From an uncultured Lachnospiraceae bacterium (lineage in GTDB: Bacteria > Bacillota > Clostridia > Lachnospirales > Lachnospiraceae): 36,125 nucleotides of DNA. The notes under the pieces are model-generated. The model had not been told where the DNA came from. It worked only from the letters and a program-made list of their open reading frames with translations, and searched no databases. The DNA is taken from assembly GCA_902792005.1 (NCBI GenBank), contig CADAXW010000010.1, forward strand, positions 1-36,125, in the 5' to 3' direction. The position numbers and the translations under genes were made by a program. Of this stretch, positions 6,592 to 13,785 are shown piece by piece (within the stretch, counting starts at the first letter, position 1; each line of letters starts with the position of its first letter).

Positions 6592-8790
6592 ATGAAGAAA
6601 AGAAAGAGGAAGGTGTTCCTCCGGTGGATGCGCCGACGCCTGACACTTGTGATGGCGTTAATATCACTGGCGTTCGCAGTGCTCATCGGAACACTGGTTT
6701 ACATCAACAAAACCAAGGGCGCCAAATATGAAAAAGAGGTGCTCAGCCAGAGGAATTATGAAAGTATCACGGTTCCGTATCGGAGGGGTGATATTTTAGA
6801 TTGCAATGGCACGGTTCTTGCTACAAGTAATAAGATTTACAGCCTCATCATCGAGCCCGCGAACATTGTGAAGGACGAAGACTATCGCAAAGCAACCACG
6901 GACGCGTTGGTGAAGTTTTTTGGTGTCACAAAGGAGACCATCGATAACTGTCTGAAGGATGAGGAGTCCTTCTACAAGGTGGTAAAAAAACACCTGACCT
7001 ATGAAGAGGTTAAGGCCTTTAACGACTTCAGGGAGTCCGATGAGGGAGGAGACATCATAGGCGTCTGGTTTGAGGAGGATTACACACGCGTATATCCTTA
7101 CAAGGAACTGGGATGCCATATGCTTGGCTTCGTAGTCAGCGGAAATGAGGGGATCGGCGGTCTCGAGGGTGCTTACAATGATGAGCTGAACGGGACCAAC
7201 GGACGTACCTATGCGTATCTGAATGATAGCTATAACCTGGAACGGATCACGGAACCGGCTACCAACGGATATAATCTGGTAACCTCCATCGATGCCGAGG
7301 TTCAGAAGATCGTTCAGAAAAATGCGGAGAAGCTGCAGAAGAAGATGAATCCGAAGAACATCTCCGTTCTGGTCATGCGTCCCAAGACCTGTGAGGTTCT
7401 GGCGATGTATAACCTGCATCAGTATGATCCCAACGATGCCTATAGTCTGAAATCTACAAGGTATCAGTATCCCAAGCTTTCCGACAAGCAGTTTGAAGCC
7501 AAGATCGCGAAGCTGGATGATGAGAAACGACTGGACTCGCTGAATAAGGTATGGCGTAATTTCGTTCTCAGCGATACATTTGAGCCGGGTTCCACCTATA
7601 AGACCTTCGTCCTGGCGGGCGCGATCGAAGAGGGCGTTCTGACCGGCGACGAGACCTACTACTGTGACGGTCATCAGCAGGTGGCGGACTATGATATCTA
7701 TTGCTCCGAGCATGACGGCCACGGAACACTGAATCTGTCTCAGGCCCTTGCATATTCCTGCAATGACAGCTTCATGCAGATCGGTGCTCTGATGGGACGT
7801 ACCATCTTTGCAAAGAATCAGAGTCTGTTCGGCTTTGGCCAGAGGACCGGTATCGATATCTACGGCGAGATGGACAGCGACTCTCTGTCCTCCCTGATCT
7901 TTGATGAGGACAAGCTGAATGAAGTTGAGCTTGCAACCTCGTCGTTTGGACAGGGTGTGTCCGTTACCATGATCCAGCTGGGTACGGCATTCTGCTCCGT
8001 CATTAACGGTGGATATTACTATCGTCCGAATCTGGTGCGTCAGATCAAGGACGAGCACGGAAATGTGATCAAGAATTATGATAATATCCTGGTGCGCCGC
8101 ACCATTTCCACCGAGACCTCTGAGAAGATGTGCAAGATGCTTCAGGGCGTGGTTGAGAATGGTACCGGCTGGCGTACAGCCATCGAGGGTTATACCATCG
8201 GCGGTAAAACAGGTACTGCTGAGAAGTGGCCCAGAAATGAAGGTAACTTTATTCTTTCCTTTATCGGGTTTGCGCCGGTGGAGAATCCGGAGGTCATGAT
8301 CTATTGCGTAGTAGATGAACCGGATGTACCGGAGCAGGATATGAGTGGTGCGGGGACCACACTGTTCCAGTATATTGCCAGCGACCTCTTCCCGTACATG
8401 AACATTTACAGAACCAATGATGTAAAGCCTGAGGATATCAAAAAGGTGGATGATCCGGTGAGCCCCGTGTTCACGGAGGACAGCCCGACGGATAATGACC
8501 GTGATCCGGCCGGAGATACGGACGAGGATGATGAGGACACGGATGATGATGAGGATAAGGATAAAGAAGATGAGGAAGCCAATCCGGATGCCGAACAGGT
8601 AGAAGGAGAGGACGGAGATAATACAGACGATGGCGGCGGCGAGGACGAGGATGCCGACGAGGATACCGGCGGAGACGACGGTGAAAACGAAGATAACGGT
8701 GGCGAGGATGACGGAGATGACTCCGGAGGCGACGACACCGGAGGAGAAGACGGCGGTGAAGAAACCGGCGATGATACAGGCGGGGAGTAG
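6592..8790 (+). CDS. ftsI: Class B penicillin-binding protein (FtsI type) with acidic tail
   Basis: This is a monofunctional D,D-transpeptidase that cross-links septal peptidoglycan together with FtsW. After a basic N-terminus comes one membrane anchor (about 17-38), the PBP dimer domain (about 55-210) and the transpeptidase domain (about 240-600). The active-site motifs are intact: SxxK at Ser334-Lys337 (GSTYK), SxN at Ser389-Asn391 (SCN) and KTG at 539-541 (GGKTGTAEK). No PASTA domain is visible, unlike SpoVD. From about residue 627 to 732 the protein is almost entirely Asp, Glu, Gly and Thr with three basic residues; this extracytoplasmic tail is unusual. The ribosome site (AAGG near 6579) is weak. 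FtsI and SpoVD cannot be separated with certainty. Confidence 0.92.
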   Translation: MKKRKRKVFLRWMRRRLTLVMALISLAFAVLIGTLVYINKTKGAKYEKEVLSQRNYESITVPYRRGDILDCNGTVLATSNKIYSLIIEPANIVKDEDYRKATTDALVKFFGVTKETIDNCLKDEESFYKVVKKHLTYEEVKAFNDFRESDEGGDIIGVWFEEDYTRVYPYKELGCHMLGFVVSGNEGIGGLEGAYNDELNGTNGRTYAYLNDSYNLERITEPATNGYNLVTSIDAEVQKIVQKNAEKLQKKMNPKNISVLVMRPKTCEVLAMYNLHQYDPNDAYSLKSTRYQYPKLSDKQFEAKIAKLDDEKRLDSLNKVWRNFVLSDTFEPGSTYKTFVLAGAIEEGVLTGDETYYCDGHQQVADYDIYCSEHDGHGTLNLSQALAYSCNDSFMQIGALMGRTIFAKNQSLFGFGQRTGIDIYGEMDSDSLSSLIFDEDKLNEVELATSSFGQGVSVTMIQLGTAFCSVINGGYYYRPNLVRQIKDEHGNVIKNYDNILVRRTISTETSEKMCKMLQGVVENGTGWRTAIEGYTIGGKTGTAEKWPRNEGNFILSFIGFAPVENPEVMIYCVVDEPDVPEQDMSGAGTTLFQYIASDLFPYMNIYRTNDVKPEDIKKVDDPVSPVFTEDSPTDNDRDPAGDTDEDDEDTDDDEDKDKEDEEANPDAEQVEGEDGDNTDDGGGEDEDADEDTGGDDGENEDNGGEDDGDDSGGDDTGGEDGGEETGDDTGGE

Positions 8791-8842
8791 CCTCCTCCCG
8801 GAACGGTGGACGAACTGAGAAATCGGTGATCATGTGAATAAC

Positions 8843-8963
8843 GGGATATCCGTAGCACGTAAGCTGCATCTGCAGGAGAGACCGGCGTGGGCAAAGACGC
8901 CGGAGAAAATGTGGGGACATTTTATTACCTTTTGATCAGATGCAGCAGTGCTGATCCCTTTTT
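8843..8963 (+). ncRNA. Candidate structured RNA between PBP and murD
   Basis: A long interrupted helix can form: GGGAT (8843-8847) with ATCCC (8954-8958), AGCAC (8854-8858) with GTGCT (8948-8952), and GCTGCATCTG (8863-8872) with CAGATGCAGC (8937-8946), all perfect pairs. It encloses two hairpins: CCGGCGT (8882-8888) with ACGCCGG (8897-8903), and AAAATGT (8906-8912) with ACATTTT (8917-8923). The outer helix ends at a run of five T (8959-8963), as an intrinsic terminator would. It matches no riboswitch class I know by sequence. The gap contains no plausible ORF. It could be a riboswitch-like leader for murD and the downstream genes, a processed sRNA, or a 3' stabilising structure for the PBP message. 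Confidence 0.5.
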
Positions 8964-8964
8964 G

Positions 8965-9008
8965 CATCCTGAGCGGAGGGCTGTAATTTAGCTCTTCTGC
9001 TTGGGATG
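8965..9008 (+). promoter_or_regulatory. Long leader hairpin before murD
   Basis: CATCC (8965-8969) pairs with GGATG (9004-9008), AGCGGA (8972-8977) with TCTGCT (8996-9001), and GGGCT (8978-8982) with AGCTC (8990-8994), with a 7-nt loop and few irregularities. It ends 15 bases before the murD ribosome site (GAGGAGA, 9024-9030). Its strands can also pair with parts of the upstream structure. An alternative reading is a weak promoter, TTGCAT (8962-8967) with 16 bp to TAATTT (8984-8989). Confidence 0.45.
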
Positions 9009-9036
9009 ACGTGGTGTAAAACAGAGGAGAGTATAA

Positions 9037-10395
9037 ATGAAAGATAAAAGAGTGATCGTAGCAGGTGCCGGAAAGAGCGGGATCAGCTCCATGGGACTTC
9101 TGCTTCGGAATGGCGCGAGTGTAATACTGTTTGATCAGAATGAAGCCCTGGATAAGGAAAAGGTTCTGGCAGATATCGAGCAGAAGGACCGGGTGGAGAT
9201 CGTGCTGGGCAGCATGTCAGTTGAGACGATGAAGACAGCGGATCTGATGGTGATCAGTCCCGGGATCGCACTGGATGCTCCCTTTGTAAACCGCGTGCGT
9301 GATGCAGGTGTTCCCATCTGGGGTGAGATCGAACTGGCCTACTACTTTAACAGAGGCCGGATCGCAGCCATCACCGGAACCAACGGAAAAACAACCACCA
9401 CAACGCTGGTGGGAGAGATCTTCCGTGCAGCGGCTCCGGACAGTCTTGTGGTGGGAAATATCGGAACTCCCTTTACGCAGTTTGCCGATGACACGAAGGA
9501 GGGACAGCTGATAGCAGCGGAGATCAGTTCCTTCCAGCTGGAAACCGTTCATGAATTTCATCCGGAGGTTTCAGCGGTGCTGAATCTGACGCCGGATCAT
9601 TTAAATCGTCATTATACCTTTGAAAACTACGCGGCTGCGAAGATGCGCATCACAGAAAATCAGACTCAGGATGATATCTGCGTCATGAACTATGATGATC
9701 CGGAGGTGCTAAGGAGAGCGGAGCAGCTGAAGAATGTAAAGGTGATCTATTTCAGCCGGCTCACGGCTCTGGAGCAGGGCGTTTTCACGAAGGACGGCGA
9801 GATCATCATTCGCGATGGAGAAAAGGAAATAACCCTGATGCCGGTATCGGAGATCCGCATCCTGGGAACCCATAATGTGGAAAATGTACTCGCTGCTGCG
9901 GCCATCAGCTATTATATGGGCATTTCTACCGACATCATCCGTTCTACCATCGCCGGCTTCATGGGAGTGGAACACAGGATCGAGTATGTTCGTACCCTGA
10001 ATGGAGTTGATTACTACAACGATTCCAAGGGAACCAATCCGGATGCGGCCATTAAGGCAATCCAGGCGATGCAGAAGCCGACGATCCTGATCGGCGGAGG
10101 GTATGATAAGAAATCCTCTTATGATGAATGGATCGAAGCCTTTGACGGAAAGGTGAAGTTCCTGGTGCTTCTCGGCCAGACGGCACAGGCCATCGCGGAC
10201 TGCGCAAGGCTTCACAACTTTACACAGATCGTTTTTGTGGAGTCTCTGGAAGAGGCGGTAAAGTTCAGCTATGATCACGCAAAAGAGGGCGAAGCGGTAC
10301 TGCTGTCCCCGGCGTGTGCAAGCTGGGATATGTTTAAGAGTTATGAGCAGCGTGGAGAGCTGTTTAAGGAGTATGTAAATCAGCTGGAGGGTTAG
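9037..10395 (+). CDS. murD: UDP-MurNAc-L-alanine:D-glutamate ligase
   Basis: MurD is the cytoplasmic ATP-dependent ligase adding D-glutamate to UDP-N-acetylmuramoyl-L-alanine in peptidoglycan precursor synthesis. At 452 residues it has standard length. The N-terminal Rossmann-like part binds the UDP substrate (VIVAGAGKSGIS, about 5-16). The central Mur ligase domain has the P-loop GTNGKTTTTT at 113-122 and LNLTPDHLNRH. The C-terminal domain includes the HRIEYV and NDSKGTNPDA motifs typical of MurD. GAGGAGA (9024-9030) supports ATG 9037. It follows the structured gap and is four bases from ftsW. It is the only Mur ligase in this reduced dcw cluster. Confidence 0.96.
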   Translation: MKDKRVIVAGAGKSGISSMGLLLRNGASVILFDQNEALDKEKVLADIEQKDRVEIVLGSMSVETMKTADLMVISPGIALDAPFVNRVRDAGVPIWGEIELAYYFNRGRIAAITGTNGKTTTTTLVGEIFRAAAPDSLVVGNIGTPFTQFADDTKEGQLIAAEISSFQLETVHEFHPEVSAVLNLTPDHLNRHYTFENYAAAKMRITENQTQDDICVMNYDDPEVLRRAEQLKNVKVIYFSRLTALEQGVFTKDGEIIIRDGEKEITLMPVSEIRILGTHNVENVLAAAAISYYMGISTDIIRSTIAGFMGVEHRIEYVRTLNGVDYYNDSKGTNPDAAIKAIQAMQKPTILIGGGYDKKSSYDEWIEAFDGKVKFLVLLGQTAQAIADCARLHNFTQIVFVESLEEAVKFSYDHAKEGEAVLLSPACASWDMFKSYEQRGELFKEYVNQLEG

Positions 10396-10399
10396 AGGC

Positions 10400-11545
10400 T
10401 TGACAAAGAAGAAGAGGGAGAGGAAGGGAAAACCGTTTTGGGTGCGCGGGACGTATTTTGATTATCCGTCCCTTTTTCTGATTCTTTTCCTGCTTCTTTT
10501 CGGACTCATGATGGTATACAGTATCAGCTCTTATAAAGCCAGTGTATCCTATGATGACAGTGCATACTTCCTGAAGCGGCAGCTCCTGTTCGGAGCCGTA
10601 GGTTTTATCATCATGATCGGCGTATCCAAGATACGTTATCAGCTCCTGATGAAATGGAGCAAGGTGATCATGATCATAACCATCATCCTTCTGATCGCGG
10701 TTTTCATCATGGGTGCTGCCAGCCATGGTGCACAGCGCTGGATCAACCTGGGATTTATCTCATTTCAGCCCTCTGAGATCGCGAAGGTTTCACTGATCAT
10801 CTACATGGCTTATATTTGCTCGACCAAGACCTCGTGGCTGAAGACGAAGAGCGGACTGCTCCCCACATTTGCGGTGGCCGGCATTGTCTGCGCGCTGATC
10901 GTAAAAGAGAATCTGAGTACCACCGGTGTCTGCGCCGTGATCGCAGTTGCGGTCTGGTTTGTAGTCACACCGAAGAAGAGATATCTGGTCATTATCATTG
11001 CGGTGCTGGCACTTTTTGCCTACCTGGGTGTAAAGGGTGCTTCCTATCGTGGTGACCGTATCACAGCATGGCTGGATCCGGAGCATTCCGAAAACGGCTA
11101 TCAGACCATGCAGGCACTTTATGCCATCGGTTCCGGCGGACTCTTTGGCAGGGGGCTGGGACAGAGTGTACAGAAGCTTGGATATGTGCCGGAGGCGCAC
11201 AATGATATGATCTTCTCCGTGATCTGCGAGGAGCTTGGCATTGTGGGCGGTATTGCGCTTATCATCGTTTTCGGCATGCTGCTCTGGAGATTTAAATTCA
11301 TTGCGGAGGCGGCACCGGATCGGTTTGGAGCTCTGCTGGTTACGGGAGTCATAGCGCATATCGGCTTCCAGGTGGCGCTTAATATCGCCGTTGTGACGAA
11401 CCTGTTCCCGAATACAGGTGTCACGCTGCCATTTATCAGTTACGGTGGATCCTCGCTAAGTTTCCTATTGGTTGAGATGGGCATCGTCCTATCTGTGTCA
11501 CGCCAGATCGTCCCGATCAGGGAAGAGAAGGAGGTGACTGTTTGA
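10400..11545 (+). CDS. ftsW: Septal peptidoglycan glycosyltransferase FtsW (SEDS)
   Basis: FtsW is the multi-pass SEDS glycan polymerase that works with the septal class B PBP. The 381-residue product has a short basic N-terminus and about ten hydrophobic segments, with the family signatures FQPSEIAKVSLIIYMA (about 118-133) and, near the C-terminus, PNTGVTLPFISYGGSSL. Position between murD and ftsQ supports FtsW over RodA; SpoVE is a close paralogue and cannot be fully excluded. The start is TTG 10400 with GGAGGG (10386-10391) upstream; no in-frame ATG lies near. It overlaps the ftsQ start by four bases, so the two are probably translationally coupled. Confidence 0.93.
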   Translation: MTKKKRERKGKPFWVRGTYFDYPSLFLILFLLLFGLMMVYSISSYKASVSYDDSAYFLKRQLLFGAVGFIIMIGVSKIRYQLLMKWSKVIMIITIILLIAVFIMGAASHGAQRWINLGFISFQPSEIAKVSLIIYMAYICSTKTSWLKTKSGLLPTFAVAGIVCALIVKENLSTTGVCAVIAVAVWFVVTPKKRYLVIIIAVLALFAYLGVKGASYRGDRITAWLDPEHSENGYQTMQALYAIGSGGLFGRGLGQSVQKLGYVPEAHNDMIFSVICEELGIVGGIALIIVFGMLLWRFKFIAEAAPDRFGALLVTGVIAHIGFQVALNIAVVTNLFPNTGVTLPFISYGGSSLSFLLVEMGIVLSVSRQIVPIREEKEVTV

Positions 11546-12246
11546 AAAAAAGATACATCATACTCCTGATCATTCTTCTGCTTCTGGGCGGAGGCGCGTG
11601 GTACATCAGCACATTTAAACTGGACAACATTCAGGTGGCAGGCTGCGTTCTTTCCTCGGAGGATCGGGTGAAGGAGGTGATCCGGGAGGAGGCTCCCATG
11701 GGGAACATCCTGCTTCTCTGGCTGAAGAACAAGCTCAGCCCCATACAGGATATCCCATTTGTGGCAAAGCTGGATATCGAGTTTATTGACAAGAATACCT
11801 TGTCGGCTACGGTATATGAGAAGTCGGTGGCGGGCTGCCTTGAGTATATGGACAGCTACGTATATTTCGACCGGGACGGTATCGTTCTGGAGTCCACCGA
11901 GGATCGGAAGGAAGGGGTTCCCACCATTGACGGTCTGAACATTTCCTCCTGGGTTTTAAATGAGGAGCTGCCGGTCAGCGACAAGGAGCGCTTCGATCAG
12001 ATCCTCACCATCACGCAGCTGGTGGAGAAGTACGGGCTGAAGATCGACCGGATCGCCTTCACGAAGGAAGGTGAGATCATTCTGAGGCATGAGAAGATCG
12101 AGATCGAGCTGGGTGACGGCACGCATCTCAATCAACAGATGATGAATCTGGGAAGCATTTTAATGGGCCTGAAGGGGAAGAAAGGAACCCTCTATATGAA
12201 AGATTTTGATTCCGATACCGCGACGGCCAGTTTTAAGGAAAAATAG
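11542..12246 (+). CDS. ftsQ: Cell division protein FtsQ/DivIB
   Basis: This is a bitopic divisome protein that recruits and stabilises FtsL and DivIC/FtsB. The 234-residue product has a two-residue basic start, one transmembrane helix (about 5-24, ending at WYISTFKL), a POTRA domain (about 26-100, beginning LDNIQVAGCVLSSEDRVKEV) and an FtsQ-type beta domain. The length fits the family. It starts at TTG 11542 behind a strong AGGAGGTGA and overlaps the ftsW stop. Its sequence is divergent, as is normal for FtsQ; context and fold pattern carry the call. Confidence 0.9.
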   Translation: MKKRYIILLIILLLLGGGAWYISTFKLDNIQVAGCVLSSEDRVKEVIREEAPMGNILLLWLKNKLSPIQDIPFVAKLDIEFIDKNTLSATVYEKSVAGCLEYMDSYVYFDRDGIVLESTEDRKEGVPTIDGLNISSWVLNEELPVSDKERFDQILTITQLVEKYGLKIDRIAFTKEGEIILRHEKIEIELGDGTHLNQQMMNLGSILMGLKGKKGTLYMKDFDSDTATASFKEK

Positions 12247-12266
12247 ACAAAAAATATAATTTTTTG

Positions 12267-12295
12267 TTGCAGAAACACGGAAAAACAAGTATCAT
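12267..12295 (+). promoter_or_regulatory. ftsZ promoter
   Basis: TTGCAG (12267-12272), 17 bp, TATCAT (12290-12295), with predicted start near 12302. This gives ftsZ its own promoter in addition to read-through from ftsQ. The boxes are almost the same as those before mraZ (TTGCAA-17-TATCAT), which suggests matched expression. A/T-only dyad ACAAAAAAT...TTTTTTGT at about 12247-12266 precedes it and may be a weak terminator. Confidence 0.6.
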
Positions 12296-12352
12296 GTACT
12301 ATGTATGATTACGAACAATACAGGTTAGTTTTTATATAAGGAGGAAGAAACC

Positions 12353-13618
12353 TTGCTTGAGATTAAATCTAATGACGAGAAGACACCAGCTAGAATTCTT
12401 GTGATCGGAGTCGGTGGTGCCGGCAACAATGCGGTGAACCGCATGATCGATGAGAATGTTGAAGGTGTAGAACTGATAGCGATCAATACGGATAAGCAGG
12501 CGCTGTCCCTTAGCCGCGCTACAACAAAGATCCAGATCGGTGAGAAGCTTACCAAGGGTCTTGGCGCAGGTGCTAAGCCGGAGATCGGTGCAAGTGCAGT
12601 AGAAGAGAATAGAGAAGAGATCAATGATATCATTAAGGATTCCGATATGGTATTCGTTACCTGCGGTATGGGCGGCGGAACCGGTACAGGTGCTGCTCCG
12701 GTGGTTGCCGAGATCGCACGTAACCTGGGTATCCTTACAGTCGGCGTAGTAACAAAGCCCTTCTCCTTCGAAGGAAAGCCGCGTATGAACAATGCCATGA
12801 ACGGTATTGCAAAGCTGCGTGACAATGTTGATACACTGATCGTGATCCCGAATGACAAGCTGCTTCAGATCTGCGATAAGCGTACAAGCATCCCGGATGC
12901 TCTGAAGAAGGCAGACGAAGTTCTTCAGCAGGGTGTTCAGGGCGTAACAGACCTGATCAACAAGCCGGGTCTCATCAACCTCGACTTTGCAGATATCCAG
13001 ACAGTTATGCGCGACAAGGGCGTAGCTCATATCGGTATCGGACAGGCATCCGGTGATAACAAGGCAGTCGATGCCATCAAGCAGGCTATGGATTCTCCGC
13101 TGCTTGAGACAACTGTAAGCGGTGCGTCCGATATCATCGTAAACTTCTCCGGAAATGTAGGTATCGTAGAGGCATACGATGCGATCACATATCTGACAGA
13201 GCAGGCAGGCGACGAGGCAAATATCATCTTCGGTACCGTTGATAACGACGTGGCAGGCGAGGATGTAAGCATTACCATCATCGCAACCGGCCTTGAAGAA
13301 GGCGGAAAGGGCGGCGGAGTAAGCATCCCTTCGAGAAAGTCAACTCCCGTGATCAAGACTTCAAGTTTTGAGCAGAAGGGAATTCAGAATCCGTCCTTCA
13401 GCAGCAAGCCGAAGAGCAGCGTTCAGCCGGTTCCGCTTTCCATTAACCTGAACCAGCCGCAGGCAACTGCTCCGACACCGAAGCCGGCAGTAGCAGCCGT
13501 AGCTCCGGCAGCTCCGACTCCGGCAGCACAGACACCGGTTGCACCCGCTCCGGAAGCTCCGGCACAGAAGGCAGGCGGACAGGGCATCAAGATCCCTGAT
13601 TTCCTGAAGAGAGGCTAG
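12353..13618 (+). CDS. ftsZ: Cell division GTPase FtsZ
   Basis: FtsZ is the tubulin-like GTPase that forms the Z ring. The 421-residue product has the early GTP-binding stretch [12 protein letters not shown] (about 22-33), the tubulin signature [10 protein letters not shown] (about 107-116), and the synergy-loop region [11 protein letters not shown] near 210. An Ala/Pro/Thr-rich disordered linker (about 335-405) is followed by the C-terminal peptide [11 protein letters not shown], which docks partners such as SepF, FtsA or EzrA. No ftsA is present in the window, as is usual in Clostridia, where SepF takes that role. The start is TTG 12353 behind AAGGAGG (12339-12345). A strong terminator follows. 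Confidence 0.98.
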   Translation: MLEIKSNDEKTPARILVIGVGGAGNNAVNRMIDENVEGVELIAINTDKQALSLSRATTKIQIGEKLTKGLGAGAKPEIGASAVEENREEINDIIKDSDMVFVTCGMGGGTGTGAAPVVAEIARNLGILTVGVVTKPFSFEGKPRMNNAMNGIAKLRDNVDTLIVIPNDKLLQICDKRTSIPDALKKADEVLQQGVQGVTDLINKPGLINLDFADIQTVMRDKGVAHIGIGQASGDNKAVDAIKQAMDSPLLETTVSGASDIIVNFSGNVGIVEAYDAITYLTEQAGDEANIIFGTVDNDVAGEDVSITIIATGLEEGGKGGGVSIPSRKSTPVIKTSSFEQKGIQNPSFSSKPKSSVQPVPLSINLNQPQATAPTPKPAVAAVAPAAPTPAAQTPVAPAPEAPAQKAGGQGIKIPDFLKRG

Positions 13619-13641
13619 TCAGAAGAATAATCATGATTCAT

Positions 13642-13674
13642 ACACGACCGTGATCCGTCACGGTCGTGTTTTTT
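13642..13674 (+). terminator. Rho-independent terminator after ftsZ
   Basis: ACACGACCGTGA (13642-13653) pairs perfectly with TCACGGTCGTGT (13658-13669) around a TCCG loop, followed by TTTTT. It closes the dcw cluster. Confidence 0.95.
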
Positions 13675-13676
13675 AC

Positions 13677-13753
13677 TTTTATTTTTATCGAAAATGTTGT
13701 AAAATAGGGTTCGTGTATGCGCTCCCCGGGTCTCACTGTCAGGGACGGGCGCA
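13677..13753 (+). promoter_or_regulatory. Possible promoter and leader hairpin for the coiled-coil gene
   Basis: TAAAAT (13700-13705) lies 17 bp after TTTTAT (13677-13682), a poor -35 match. The predicted leader can fold: TGCGCTC (13718-13724) with GGGCGCA (13747-13753) and CCC (13725-13727) with GGG (13742-13744), with a 2-nt bulge. There is no T run after the hairpin. Confidence 0.35.
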
Positions 13754-13785
13754 GCAACATTTAAGAGTAAAGGACGGACGCAGAT

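Noticed and set aside
6796-8058. 420-codon minus-strand ORF opposite the PBP gene
   Set aside because: It is antisense to a well-conserved gene with intact active-site motifs, has no recognisable domains, and is a by-product of codon bias.
8469-8790. Acidic PBP tail as a frameshift artefact
   Set aside because: The frame keeps a biased, uniform Asp/Glu/Gly use over more than 100 codons and ends normally; a shifted frame would give Arg/Thr-rich or mixed sequence.
8406-8920. Ser/Pro-rich and Arg/His-rich minus-strand ORFs
   Set aside because: They are the reverse complement of the repetitive GAC/GAG/GGC codons of the acidic tail; their low complexity reflects that tail.
8843-9036. Known riboswitch or T-box in the PBP-murD gap
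   Set aside because: I found no T-box sequence and no recognisable core of the TPP, SAM, cobalamin, glycine, THF, c-di-GMP or fluoride classes.
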